A stretch of 64,000 nucleotides of DNA from positions 2,895,570 through 2,959,569 of the forward strand of contig NC_023035.1 in assembly GCF_000507245.1 (NCBI RefSeq). Reading direction: 5' to 3'. Source of the DNA: Salinispira pacifica (GTDB lineage: Bacteria > Spirochaetota > Spirochaetia > DSM-27196 > Salinispiraceae). The notes beneath the pieces were generated by a model. That model was not told where the DNA came from. It ran no database searches and was given only the letters and a program-made list of their open reading frames with translations. This document shows, one piece after another, positions 30,116-38,127 of this stretch. Position 1 is the first letter of the stretch. Each line of letters begins with the position of its first letter. The position numbers were made by a program, and so were the translations under genes.

Positions 30116-30160
30116 CACCGCAGGCTCGGGGCAGGCATTGCCCGCCGGGAGCTTACGGTG
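30116..30160 (-). promoter_or_regulatory. GC-rich stem-loop after rplL
   Basis: A long hairpin with helices CACCG/CGGTG, GCTC/GAGC and GGGCA/TGCCC around a 5-nt loop, 50 bp after the rplL stop. It lacks a T run, so it is more likely an RNA-processing or stability element than a terminator. The rest of the 369-bp gap (29841-30209) shows no reading frame and no clear promoter. Confidence 0.6.
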
Positions 30161-30209
30161 AGTATCTTGTATTTCTAGTCGCTTGTCGATTTCGTTGGAC
30201 ACAGTCCCC

Positions 30210-30590
30210 TTACTTAACTTCGACAGTAGCACCAGCCTCTTCAAGAGTTTTCTTGATTTCAGCAGCTTCATCCTTGGAAACATTTTCCTTGATGACACCG
30301 TTGGATTCAACCAGCTCTTTTGCTTCCTTAAGACCCAGGCCTGAAACGATGGTCCGAACAGCCTTAATAACGTTGATCTTCTTGTCTCCGGCTCCGGCAA
30401 GCTTAACAGTGAATTCAGTCTGCTCTTCAGCAGCTTCTTCAGCTGCGCCTGCAGCAGGACCTGCAGCCACGGCAACGGGAGCAGCGGCAGTAACGCCGAA
30501 CTTGTCTTCCATAGCCTTCACCAGTTCGGAAACCTCCAGAACGGTCATGTTTGCGATTGCTTCGAGAATTTCGTCAGTAGAAAGTGCCAT
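30210..30590 (-). CDS. rplL: 50S ribosomal protein L7/L12
   Basis: A 126-residue L7/L12. The N-terminal dimerisation helices ([32 protein letters not shown]) run into an Ala/Pro-rich hinge and the factor-binding C-terminal domain ([28 protein letters not shown]). It forms the ribosomal stalk with L10 and recruits translation GTPases. AAGGAG lies 8 nt before the start. A 140-bp gap with a CCGCC/GGCGG hairpin separates it from rplJ. Confidence 0.98.
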   Translation of the reverse strand: MALSTDEILEAIANMTVLEVSELVKAMEDKFGVTAAAPVAVAAGPAAGAAEEAAEEQTEFTVKLAGAGDKKINVIKAVRTIVSGLGLKEAKELVESNGVIKENVSKDEAAEIKKTLEEAGATVEVK

Positions 30591-30730
30591 ATTATCTTCT
30601 CCTTTTTAGTATAATTTTTTTAACGGCGATAGCATAGCACCTCTTGCAATAAGAAGACTAACGCCGCTTTTTTCACATCATCGCACCCGCCTCCGCCGAC
30701 AACCCGGCGGAATTACGGGCGAAGAGGAGA

Positions 30731-31267
30731 TTACTCCCCGGCCTTCTGATCAGCCACAGCCTGGAGCGTACGCACCAGCTTGGTAGCAATACCGTTAAGG
30801 CCGTACACAAAGTTCTGCACAGGCGCGTTCATTGTACCCATCAGCATTGCGATAAGCTCGATCCGTGTAGGCAGCTTGCTGTACTCAATAACCTGGGTGG
30901 CATCGAATACATTGCCGTTCACTATACCGCCTTTCACTTCCAAAGGCCAGTCCTTGGCAAGCTTCAGAAGCTCTTTGGCGACGGGACCGGATTCATCATG
31001 GGTAAGGGCCACCGCAGTGGGTCCCACAAGATAATCATCTACAACCGGCATCTCCATATCTTTCAGAGCCAGCTTTGCGAAATTATTCTTGATTACATGA
31101 TATTCAGCATCCAGCTCCCGGAGCTTGGTGCGCAGTTCGGTGATCTGCTCAACGCTGAGCCCGCGGTAATCGGTGAAGATATAATCATTCACTCCGCTGA
31201 AGCTGTCTTTGAGAGCCTGAACCGCCTCTTTTTTTGCATTATTTACACGTGTTACATATTCAGCCAT
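30731..31267 (-). CDS. rplJ: 50S ribosomal protein L10
   Basis: A 178-residue L10 with the family pattern: an N-terminal rRNA-binding domain with FTDYRGLSVEQITELRTKLREL and KNNFAKLAL, and a C-terminal helix for L7/L12 dimers. Only 15 bp separate it from rplA, so the usual L10(L12)4-binding leader found before rplJ in many bacteria is absent at this place. The 140 bp to rplL may carry regulation instead. It uses the normal GGAGGG-type site before ATG 31267. Confidence 0.97.
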   Translation of the reverse strand: MAEYVTRVNNAKKEAVQALKDSFSGVNDYIFTDYRGLSVEQITELRTKLRELDAEYHVIKNNFAKLALKDMEMPVVDDYLVGPTAVALTHDESGPVAKELLKLAKDWPLEVKGGIVNGNVFDATQVIEYSKLPTRIELIAMLMGTMNAPVQNFVYGLNGIATKLVRTLQAVADQKAGE

Positions 31268-31282
31268 TTAATCAGCCCTCCC

Positions 31283-31960
31283 TTACTCTGCACTCTGGAC
31301 AAGCTTTACGCCGGGACCCATTGTGGATGAAATTGCCAGGCTCTTCACGAAATCACCCTTGGTGTCGGCGGGGCGCTTACGCTCAACTTCGCCGATCACA
31401 ACGTTGATGTTTTCCGCAAGGGCTGCCGGATCCATGGACACCTTACCCACCGCAAGATGAATTACGCCGGTTTTATCCGAACGGAATTCCACACGGCCCT
31501 TTTTCAGCTCATTGATAGCCGCGGTAACGTCGAAGGTTACTGTCTGGGTTTTCGGGTTGGGCATGAGACCCCGGCGACCGAGAATGGGACCGAGACGGCC
31601 CACATCTTTCATCATATCGGGGGTTGCAACTGCAACATCAAAATCCAGCCAGCCGTCTTTGATTTTCGCAATCAGATCATCATCACCCACAAAAGCGGCA
31701 CCTGCATCCTTTGCTTCCTGGGCTTTATCACCCTTGGCAAAGACCAGTATTTTCTTTTCGCTTTTGAACTGGTTGGGAAGAACCAGAGTGTCACGAATTG
31801 TGGTGCTCTTCTTCACATTCAGCTTCATGGACAGTTCGACGGTTTCATCAAACTTGGCGAATGCATGTTCTTTAATAATCTTCACCGCATCTTCCGTAGT
31901 GTACTGCTGAGTCTTGTCGTAGGCGGCTACGGCGTTTCTATAATTCTTTCCTCGCTTCAT
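31283..31960 (-). CDS. rplA: 50S ribosomal protein L1
   Basis: A 225-residue L1, full length, with the conserved [10 protein letters not shown] and [11 protein letters not shown] block near 130-145 and the C-terminal [11 protein letters not shown]1 forms the mobile stalk at the ribosomal E site and in many bacteria represses its own operon by binding the rplK leader; such a leader is visible at 32407-32446. It starts 3 bp after rplK ends. Confidence 0.98.
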   Translation of the reverse strand: MKRGKNYRNAVAAYDKTQQYTTEDAVKIIKEHAFAKFDETVELSMKLNVKKSTTIRDTLVLPNQFKSEKKILVFAKGDKAQEAKDAGAAFVGDDDLIAKIKDGWLDFDVAVATPDMMKDVGRLGPILGRRGLMPNPKTQTVTFDVTAAINELKKGRVEFRSDKTGVIHLAVGKVSMDPAALAENINVVIGEVERKRPADTKGDFVKSLAISSTMGPGVKLVQSAE

Positions 31961-31963
31961 ATA

Positions 31964-32395
31964 TTACCCCTCAACCTCTACGCCCATGGAACGGGCTGTT
32001 CCGGCTACAATCTTGATCGCCGCATCGATGTCGTTGGCATTCAGGTCCGCCATCTTCATTTCGGCAATCTTCTTCAACTGATCCCGGGTAATTTTGCCCA
32101 CCTTCACCTTGTGGGGCTCGGCGGAACCTGAGGACAGACCGATCTCTTTCTTAATGAGAACGGCAGCCGGAGGACTCTTCATTTCAAAAGTGAAACTTCG
32201 GTCCTGGTATACGGTGATAACAACAGGAACAAGCAGTCCTGCTTCAACATCTTTTGAAGCATCATTGAACTGCTGAACAAACTGGGGCGCACTTACCCCG
32301 TGAGGTCCAAGTGCAGGACCTACAGGAGGGGCCGGTGTGGCCTTCTGTGCAGGCACCTGAAGCTTGATCATGCCAGTGACTTTTTTCTTAGCCAT
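31964..32395 (-). CDS. rplK: 50S ribosomal protein L11
   Basis: A 143-residue L11 starting at ATG 32395 after GAGGAG (spacing about 6). The opening [30 protein letters not shown] is standard, and the C-terminus has the [12 protein letters not shown] rRNA-binding end. L11 organises the GTPase-associated centre of 23S rRNA. A frame open for another 17 codons upstream overlaps the leader RNA and is not the start. Confidence 0.97.
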   Translation of the reverse strand: MAKKKVTGMIKLQVPAQKATPAPPVGPALGPHGVSAPQFVQQFNDASKDVEAGLLVPVVITVYQDRSFTFEMKSPPAAVLIKKEIGLSSGSAEPHKVKVGKITRDQLKKIAEMKMADLNANDIDAAIKIVAGTARSMGVEVEG

Positions 32396-32406
32396 GTACA
32401 CTCCTC

Positions 32407-32446
32407 GTGGTATTAGCGGGCATATCTCCGAGAAACACCCTCCCAC
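32407..32446 (-). promoter_or_regulatory. L1-type autoregulatory leader before rplK
   Basis: On the minus strand GTGG-GA-GGG ... CCC-GCTAATA-CCAC forms two short helices with an asymmetric internal loop directly before the GAGGAG of rplK. This arrangement resembles the L1-binding site on 23S rRNA that L11-L1 operon mRNAs copy. Binding by L1 would block rplK translation and so that of rplA. The match is by eye. Confidence 0.6.
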
Positions 32447-32532
32447 CAGATTATTTACTGCCTACGGCAGTGTATTTTTCATACGAGCAGGCCGGATTCC
32501 CGGTCGCTCGGTATTTGATTCCATATACAAAG

Positions 32533-32553
32533 AAAAACCCCCACGGGGTTTTT
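32533..32553 (-). terminator. terminator-like hairpin between nusG and rplK
   Basis: Minus strand AAAAACCCC-GTG-GGGGTTTTT lies 9 bp after the nusG stop. It is a symmetrical A/T-flanked hairpin that would terminate secE-nusG transcripts in part, with rplK reached by read-through or by a separate promoter that I could not place. Confidence 0.8.
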
Positions 32554-32561
32554 CCTCTTTT

Positions 32562-33116
32562 TTACAGTTTTTCCACCTGAAGATATTCAACTTCCACAGG
32601 GGTGTTCCGTCCGAAAATTCCGACCATTACTTTCAGCCGGTTTTTTTCGTCCTGAACTTCTTCAACGGTTCCGGTGAATGACTCGAAGGGACCGTCGATA
32701 ATCCGTACCGTTTCCCCCACAACATAGGTCTGCTTGGGCCGGTAGCTGGAATCTCCCTTGATTTCGCCCATCCGGGCCAGGAGGTTTCGGGCTTCCTCGG
32801 TGCTGATGGGCTGGGGTTTGGCGCTGGGGCTTGTACCCACAAAACCGGTCACCCCCTGTATCCTGCGGATCTTGGAGCACACGGGCTTCCAGCCCAGGTC
32901 GGGGAGATCCATTTCAAGAAGGATGTATCCCGGGAGCACTTTCTGCATGCGCTCCTTGCGCTTGCCGTCTTTTACATCAACGACCTTCTCGGAGGGAACT
33001 TTGATGTCGCTCACCGCTTCACCAAACTCACCATCGTCGATCATCCGGCGGATGGTCTTCTCAATTTTGTTTTCATGTCCGGAAAACGTATGCAGAACAT
33101 ACCAACTCTTGGCCAT
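32562..33116 (-). CDS. nusG: transcription termination/antitermination factor NusG
   Basis: A 184-residue NusG. The NGN domain is at about 1-115 (WYVLHTFSGHENKIEKTI, VLPGYILLEMD, VTGFVG), and the C-terminal KOW domain is at about 130-184 with GETVRIIDGPFESFTGTVEEV. It binds RNA polymerase to raise processivity and links it to Rho or S10. It lies between secE and rplK, as in most bacteria. The 69-bp gap to secE holds a weak C/G hairpin followed by seven T on the minus strand (about 33144-33166), possibly a leaky terminator. GGAGG precedes ATG 33116. Confidence 0.98.
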   Translation of the reverse strand: MAKSWYVLHTFSGHENKIEKTIRRMIDDGEFGEAVSDIKVPSEKVVDVKDGKRKERMQKVLPGYILLEMDLPDLGWKPVCSKIRRIQGVTGFVGTSPSAKPQPISTEEARNLLARMGEIKGDSSYRPKQTYVVGETVRIIDGPFESFTGTVEEVQDEKNRLKVMVGIFGRNTPVEVEYLQVEKL

Positions 33117-33185
33117 ATAACCTCCTGATCCTCAAAAACCCGGCCGAAAAAAAGCACCCCCGAAAGGGCGGAAACACCACAGGTT

Positions 33186-33365
33186 CTAGAAAATCAGATC
33201 TACGAGATTGGCCAGAACAAAATCCACCACGCCAAGGGCGATGGCGAAAAGTGCTATGGACACAAGAACAACACGGGTGTTGGATGCAACTTCGTCACGT
33301 GTAGGCCATACAACTTTTTTCAACTCTGCGATACTGTCCTTAAAAAACTGAATAATGCGTTTCAT
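33186..33365 (-). CDS. secE: preprotein translocase subunit SecE
   Basis: A 59-residue single-spanning protein. ATG 33365 follows GAGGGAAA, and the product opens MKRIIQFFKDSIAELKKVVW, continues PTRDEVASNT and ends in one membrane helix (VVLVSIALFAIALGVVDFVLANL) before TAG at 33186. The amphipathic WPTRDE region and the single helix are diagnostic of the short bacterial SecE, which clamps SecY in the translocon. It sits in its usual place before nusG. Confidence 0.96.
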   Translation of the reverse strand: MKRIIQFFKDSIAELKKVVWPTRDEVASNTRVVLVSIALFAIALGVVDFVLANLVDLIF

Positions 33366-33380
33366 TTACTTTCCCTCTAC

Positions 33381-33430
33381 AAAAAATCCCCGGAATCACT
33401 GCTGTACTCAGCCGATCTCGGGGTATTTTT
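33381..33430 (-). terminator. terminator/attenuator between tRNA-Trp and secE
   Basis: On the minus strand CCCCG ... CGGGG closes an extended hairpin with inner helices GATC/GATT and GCTG/CAGC and a 4-nt loop, followed by ATTTTTT. It lies 16 bp before secE. It should end tRNA transcripts and let only part of transcription reach secE-nusG. Confidence 0.75.
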
Positions 33431-33489
33431 GCTCAATTCTTACAGTTTATCACCCGTCGGCGCCGTCGTTCCCCGGCGCAGATAACGAT

Positions 33490-33562
33490 CAGGCCCAGTA
33501 GGAATCGAACCTACAACCTTCGGTTTTGGAGACCGACGCTCTGCCAATTGAGCTATAGGCCT
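33490..33562 (-). tRNA. tRNA-Trp (CCA anticodon)
   Basis: A 73-nt cloverleaf. Acceptor AGGCCTA pairs with TGGGCCT (one G-T wobble), and the anticodon loop CTCCAAA gives CCA. The T arm is GTAGG-TTCGATT-CCTAC. CCA is not encoded. Position just upstream of secE-nusG is common for tRNA-Trp in bacteria. Confidence 0.96.
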
Positions 33563-33625
33563 GTGTACCGGACAATGCTGCGAAGGACCGGATTGGCACC
33601 GGCCCTTCGAAAAAATCATCCAGAG

Positions 33626-33698
33626 AGCCTCCGATCGGACTTGAACCGATGACCCCCACCTTACCATGGTGGTGCTCTACCGACTGAGCTACAGAGGC
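33626..33698 (-). tRNA. tRNA-Thr (GGT anticodon)
   Basis: A 73-nt cloverleaf. Acceptor GCCTCTG pairs with CGGAGGC, and the anticodon stem CCACC/GGTGG has the loop ATGGTAA with anticodon GGT for ACC/ACU codons. CCA is not encoded. It is the first gene of the tRNA-secE-nusG transcription unit. Confidence 0.96.
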
Positions 33699-33719
33699 AT
33701 GACTTGAAAATGCTCGCAG

Positions 33720-33748
33720 AATGTAGCAAATTGGAATCTCTTTGTCAA
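33720..33748 (-). promoter_or_regulatory. promoter of the tRNA-Thr/Trp-secE-nusG unit
   Basis: Minus strand TTGACA (33748-33743), 17 bp, TACATT (33725-33720): a consensus -35 with optimal spacing. Transcription would start near 33713, 15 bp before tRNA-Thr. Confidence 0.85.
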
Positions 33749-33824
33749 CTAAGGTGCTTACAAAACTGCATTTTGTATCCGCTGACCGAAGATACGGAAA
33801 TACCCCCTGTCCCGGGAGGACGAT

Positions 33825-35159
33825 ATGATTCGACTTCTCCTTTCCGCTCTCATGTTCCTGCAGTTTTTCGTGGTGGGATCATTCAACCCCCTCATCAGCC
33901 TCTATCTTACCCGGTTTTTGGGACTTGGAGGCGGTCAGGCAGGGTTGATTATATCCCTGTCCCAGGTATCAATGCTCATCTCACCCCTTCTGGTGGGGCG
34001 GATTGCCGGTAAAAAAATCAGCGAACGGCGGCTGCTGATTATCATTTATATTGCAGGAGCGGCTTTGCTGCTGCTTACCTCGGTTCAGAAAGGCTTTGCC
34101 GGCATGCTCCTTTCGTTTTTCGCACTGAATCTCATGCTGGGGCCTGCAGTGGGGCTGATGAATGCGGTTACCTTCAAGAGATTACCCGACCCCTCTGCGT
34201 TCGGCAGCATTCGGGTATGGGGAACCATCGGCTGGATGGCTGCAGGATGGACCAACGGAGCCCTGGTGCAGCTGTTGCCGGGAATCAGCAGCTCCCTTTC
34301 CCTGATCTTCACCCTCCCTGCTCTCGCCTCTCTTCTGTTTACCTTCCTGGCTGTTCTTCTGCCCGGCGGCGGCAGTACCCCAGCCCCGGCCGGAGGATCC
34401 GGAAGAAGAAAACGCCCCGGCACCCGGTCTGAAGCAGGGGCCGATACTGCACCCCGTACTCCGCCCCGTACTCCGCCAAATGCCGGCGCCGGCGGCGAAA
34501 TGAATGACGACACAGCCCTGAAAGACACGGCCGGTCCTGAGAAAGGTGCCCTTGGAACCCTTCTCTCACCGGTGGTCCGGGTGCTGATACTCTGTCATTT
34601 TCTGGGAGGCATGCTGGACAGATACTATATTTTCGGCTCTGGTCCCCATCTGGATTTCATGGGAATACCGGAGTCTCTGCTCATGCCCATTCTCAGTCTC
34701 GGGCAGGCAACGGAAATCTTCATGCTGCTGATGCTCAAACCCATGCTCAGACGACTGGGCTTTCGAAAAGGTATTTTTGCCGGTTCTCTCTTTCTTGTAC
34801 TCAGGTATGTTCTGCTGCTCACTGCCACCGGATCTCATGCCGGAGCCCTTCCGGCGGTTGTGCTGGCCATAGCGATGAACGGGCCGGTATTCGCCATGTT
34901 TTACACAGCCCTGACAATCTATGTGGATGAACGAACCAGCCCCGGAGACCGGCCTGCGGTACATCAGTACATCGCAATGGTTTTTACCGGCTTTGCGGGA
35001 TTTTCCGGGAACAGCCTTGCGGGAATCACCTTCAGTAATGTGGAGCAGAACCTTCAGGGCATGCAATCGTTCTGGAGTATTCCGCTGAGCCTGTCCCTTG
35101 TTGTGGCGGGGATCATATTTCTGTTTTTCAGGCCCGGGAAACTGAAATCAGCCGGCTGA
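33825..35159 (+). CDS. MFS transporter
   Basis: A 444-residue membrane protein with about 12 helices in two halves. The first half has FNPLISLYL and the FGSIRVWGTIGWMAAGW loop typical of the LacY/nucleoside-proton-symporter-like MFS_1_like group. The central loop (about 185-245) is long and rich in Gly, Pro, Ala and charged residues, and hydrophilic. The second half starts near VLILCHFLGGMLDRYYIFG. The substrate is unknown; a sugar or nucleoside is plausible from the group. GGGAGG lies before ATG 33825. The 3' end overlaps the convergent SufE-like gene by 12 bp. Confidence 0.88.
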   Translation: MIRLLLSALMFLQFFVVGSFNPLISLYLTRFLGLGGGQAGLIISLSQVSMLISPLLVGRIAGKKISERRLLIIIYIAGAALLLLTSVQKGFAGMLLSFFALNLMLGPAVGLMNAVTFKRLPDPSAFGSIRVWGTIGWMAAGWTNGALVQLLPGISSSLSLIFTLPALASLLFTFLAVLLPGGGSTPAPAGGSGRRKRPGTRSEAGADTAPRTPPRTPPNAGAGGEMNDDTALKDTAGPEKGALGTLLSPVVRVLILCHFLGGMLDRYYIFGSGPHLDFMGIPESLLMPILSLGQATEIFMLLMLKPMLRRLGFRKGIFAGSLFLVLRYVLLLTATGSHAGALPAVVLAIAMNGPVFAMFYTALTIYVDERTSPGDRPAVHQYIAMVFTGFAGFSGNSLAGITFSNVEQNLQGMQSFWSIPLSLSLVVAGIIFLFFRPGKLKSAG

Positions 35160-35594
35160 TTTCGCTTTTTCCCGCATGAGGGCGTAGATGTTTCCGAAAG
35201 CGTTTGCTCTGCTGGGGGTAAGGTTGGCCCGGATATTAGTATCCTCTCCGAATTTTGAAACCAGGGATTCCGATTCCTCAAGCAGTTCCCGGATGCTCAA
35301 TCCGTTCAGGGCCTGGATAAGTATGGATAAATACCCCCGCACAACCATGGCATCGCTGGATCCCCGAAACTCTATATGGCCGTCCTCAACGGATTCGGCA
35401 ACATAGACGTTGGAAACACAGCCCTGCACAAAATTTTCATCGGTTTTTTCTTCCTGAGGGATGGTGGGGATCTCATTTCCCACATCGGTGAGCATGCGGT
35501 ACATCTCCATCTGGTCCATATCAGCCAGGGCATTCAGCTCCTCGGCCATCTCTTCAAGATATTCACGGGTATCCCCGATTGTTTTCTGCTTCAT
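35148..35594 (-). CDS. SufE-family Fe-S assembly protein
   Basis: A 148-residue protein of SufE length. VQGCVSNVYV corresponds to the SufE V-x-G-C-x-S-x-V motif with the sulfur-accepting Cys near residue 59. RGSSDAMVVRGYLSILIQALNGLS matches the following family helix. SufE takes persulfide from a SufS-type cysteine desulfurase for iron-sulfur cluster building; no suf genes are adjacent. No Shine-Dalgarno sequence is present before ATG 35594. A TTGCAA-N17-TATCTA promoter ends 6 nt upstream. Confidence 0.9.
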   Translation of the reverse strand: MKQKTIGDTREYLEEMAEELNALADMDQMEMYRMLTDVGNEIPTIPQEEKTDENFVQGCVSNVYVAESVEDGHIEFRGSSDAMVVRGYLSILIQALNGLSIRELLEESESLVSKFGEDTNIRANLTPSRANAFGNIYALMREKAKSAG

Positions 35595-35600
35595 GGGAAA

Positions 35601-35629
35601 TAGATACTAAAAAAGCGGCGGAATTGCAA
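35601..35629 (-). promoter_or_regulatory. putative leaderless promoter of the sufE-like gene
   Basis: Minus strand TTGCAA (35629-35624), 17-bp spacer, TATCTA (35606-35601), then 6 nt and ATG 35594. It has the same layout as the other no-leader genes of the window. Confidence 0.55.
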
Positions 35630-35703
35630 TCGGATGACATTCTTACATCGTGGCAGCGTGGCGTTCTCACGGCGGGGTTGTGTGATGGGGGGAGATATTG
35701 ATA

Positions 35704-35731
35704 GAGCCGGACGCCGGAGGCCGTCCGGCTC
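35704..35731. repeat. 10-bp-stem inverted repeat after the glycine-rich exported protein gene
   Basis: GAGCCGGACG (35704-35713) pairs with CGTCCGGCTC (35722-35731), 9 bp after the stop of the minus-strand gene at 35741. It has no T run, so it may stabilise the mRNA end or act in Rho-dependent termination. Confidence 0.5.
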
Positions 35732-35740
35732 ATATCAGGT

Positions 35741-36307
35741 TCAGCGAAAGCTTCCCCAGGTGAAGCGCAGCCCCATCATCGGATAATTAATGCTTCCTTT
35801 ATATGCGGCGGTTACCGGCAGGAGAAACTGCACACCTGCGAACCCGCTGATCTGAAACCAGTCTGTGAGGGGAAACCCCAATTCCAGATCCAGCTGCCCC
35901 AGAAAAGAGAGCGCTCCTCCGCCGTCCAGCAGTTCAGGGAGATGCAATCCTCCGATACCCAGCATTCCGTTTCCTGCAAAGCTGAAGGGACCGATGGTGC
36001 TGTAGGATCCCAGCAGCATGCCGCCGAAGCCTCCGGCGGCCTGGTTGCTGCTTACATCAAGAAAGCTGAGACCGAATCCTCCGATCTTGGTCCCGTCACC
36101 GTCTATGCCGTAGCCGAAACCACCGCTCTGCTGAAGCGTCCGGGGCTGAAATTCCGAATTGTCCAGACTGCCTGCAAAGGGGCTGTTCACTGCGTAAAAT
36201 ACTCCCCCTCCCCCGTCGGCTGAAACGGGAGCTGCGAAAGCGGCGCACAGCACAAGAACCGCGACGATGAGGCGGCTGTTTCCGGTCAGTATTTGTATAT
36301 TTCTCAT
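35741..36307 (-). CDS. exported glycine-rich protein, probable outer-membrane/surface protein
   Basis: A 188-residue protein with a signal peptide (about 1-30, cleaving after VSADG). The mature protein is rich in Gly, Phe and Leu in alternating beta-strand patterns (GGFGYGID, GGFGLSFLD, GPFSFAGNGMLGIGG) and ends in LRFTWGSFR. This suggests a small beta-barrel or surface protein. I do not recognise a family. GGGAGG precedes ATG 36307. It is transcribed away from the UbiB-family gene. Confidence 0.7.
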   Translation of the reverse strand: MRNIQILTGNSRLIVAVLVLCAAFAAPVSADGGGGVFYAVNSPFAGSLDNSEFQPRTLQQSGGFGYGIDGDGTKIGGFGLSFLDVSSNQAAGGFGGMLLGSYSTIGPFSFAGNGMLGIGGLHLPELLDGGGALSFLGQLDLELGFPLTDWFQISGFAGVQFLLPVTAAYKGSINYPMMGLRFTWGSFR

Positions 36308-36469
36308 TACATTCCTCCCTGTAACGGATCTGTTTCCGTTGGATCATTATCTCATACCACAGACGTAAAAATCTGTTTTTTCGAACATGCCTGTCATTTT
36401 CCTGTATCTGAAACACAGATCGGCAGGAAATGTGTCACATATGAGGGCGAAACATTGTATATTGGAATT

Positions 36470-38125
36470 ATGAGACGACCTGCACGCCGCATCACTGATA
36501 TTGTAAGCATTCTTGTACGCTACGGATTCAGGGACTGGCTTTCTTCAATCCATATCCGGCCCCGGGGACTGAAGAAGCTGAAACCCGGACGAAGTCCCCG
36601 GCAAAGCCGCCCGGAGAGAATCCGTCTGGCAATTGAGGAGATGGGCCCCACCTTTATCAAGTTCGGCCAGCTGCTCTCCATCCGGAAAGATATCATTCCC
36701 CAGCCCTATATCCGGGAGCTGAGCCGCCTGCAGGATGATGTTGCCCCCATAGATTCTCAGGAGGCAAAAAACATCCTCGTTGAGGAACTGGGTTCCCAAT
36801 ACAGCATTCTGGAGTTTGAGGAAAAACCCCAGGCCAGCGCATCCATCGCACAGGTACACCGGGTGACCATCAGCGGATACGGTGAAATGGCAGTAAAAAT
36901 CCAGAGACCGGGAATCGAGCAGATTATTGAGGAAGATATTTCCATTCTCAACTGGATTGCCACCCAGGTGGAACACTACATTCCGGCCCTCAGACCGCTG
37001 CAGCCGGTGAACCTGGTGAAGGAATTCGCGAAAACCCTGCGCAAGGAGCTGAACTTCCGGGTTGAAGCCCAGAATATTATCCGCTTTTCACGAAACTTCC
37101 GGAACTCAAAGAGCATCAAGGTTCCCAGAGTCTATCCTGATATCAGTACCGAGAAGGTTCTGCTCATGGAGTTCGTGCACGGTCAAAAGCTTTCCCGGCT
37201 CCTGCGGGATCCGGAAAGGATGACAGGCGAAGAACGTCACCGGATAGCCAGAGATGGAAGCAGGGCCATCATCGATCAGGTGTTCATTCATGCGTTTTTC
37301 CACGCCGACCCCCACCCGGGAAATATTCTGGTACTTCCGGATAACCGGCTCTGTTTTCTGGACTTTGGAATTATGGGTCAGATCAGCCCCAGCGAACAGG
37401 AACGGCTGCATCAGGCCATAATCTCTGTTACCAGCAACGACTATGAACGTCTGGCTGAAATTGTGCTGAGCCTGGTGGGGCGAAGCGGCGACGTGGACAC
37501 CGATGCCTTCCGCACAGAGCTCTTCGAAATCATCGACCAGTACATCAATCTTCCCCTGGAAAACATTCAGGTGAGCACTGCAGTGCAGGAGATCTTCCGC
37601 ATCATCACCAATCACCATCTGATAATCCCCAGCAAATATCTGCTGATGAACAAAGCAATAATTACCATTGACGGTGTGGCCAAAGAACTTGAGCCGGGCT
37701 TCACCCTGGCAGGCCTGATCAGCACGGTGGTCAGGAAGGTTCTCCGTCAGCAGTTCAACCCGAAACGGGCCAGACGGACCATGGTGGAGATTACCAGTGA
37801 TTATGCCTCCCTGGCGAAGGCTTTTCCCCGGGAAAGCAGGGATATTCTCAGCCAGCTGAGACAGGGGCGGCTGGGCATCCTCTTCAAAATCGAAGGCATT
37901 GAACCGCTGAGGAAAACCCTGGATGAACTGGGTTCCCGGCTCATCTACGGAATTATTCTCACCGCCGTGCTGGTAAGTTCCTCGCTGATTTTTTCCTCGG
38001 GGCTGCCGCCGCTGTGGAAAGGAGTTCCGGTCATCGGATTGGCGGGATTTGCCATAGCGGGTATTATGGCATTAAACTATGTATTAAACCTTATCCGACA
38101 TTATTTCAGGGAGCGCTGGAAATAG
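36470..38125 (+). CDS. UbiB/ABC1/AarF-family atypical kinase
   Basis: 551 residues. The family motif KxGQ appears as FIKFGQLLSIRKDIIP, followed by the Ala-rich loop ASASIAQVHR, the VAIK-like MAVKIQRPG, HADPHPGNILV and the metal-binding CFLDFGIMG. Two transmembrane helices close the C-terminus (about 495-545). UbiB proteins have ATPase activity and support isoprenoid-lipid (ubiquinone or related) pathways; the lipid served here is unknown. ATG 36470 is chosen because the upstream 59 codons are unlike the family. TATATT ends 6 nt before it and there is no clear Shine-Dalgarno sequence. The SPFH gene follows directly. Confidence 0.92.
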   Translation: MRRPARRITDIVSILVRYGFRDWLSSIHIRPRGLKKLKPGRSPRQSRPERIRLAIEEMGPTFIKFGQLLSIRKDIIPQPYIRELSRLQDDVAPIDSQEAKNILVEELGSQYSILEFEEKPQASASIAQVHRVTISGYGEMAVKIQRPGIEQIIEEDISILNWIATQVEHYIPALRPLQPVNLVKEFAKTLRKELNFRVEAQNIIRFSRNFRNSKSIKVPRVYPDISTEKVLLMEFVHGQKLSRLLRDPERMTGEERHRIARDGSRAIIDQVFIHAFFHADPHPGNILVLPDNRLCFLDFGIMGQISPSEQERLHQAIISVTSNDYERLAEIVLSLVGRSGDVDTDAFRTELFEIIDQYINLPLENIQVSTAVQEIFRIITNHHLIIPSKYLLMNKAIITIDGVAKELEPGFTLAGLISTVVRKVLRQQFNPKRARRTMVEITSDYASLAKAFPRESRDILSQLRQGRLGILFKIEGIEPLRKTLDELGSRLIYGIILTAVLVSSSLIFSSGLPPLWKGVPVIGLAGFAIAGIMALNYVLNLIRHYFRERWK

Positions 38126-38127
38126 AG

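Noticed and set aside
31268-31282. L10 leader before rplJ
   Set aside because: Only 15 bp separate rplA and rplJ, too short for that element.
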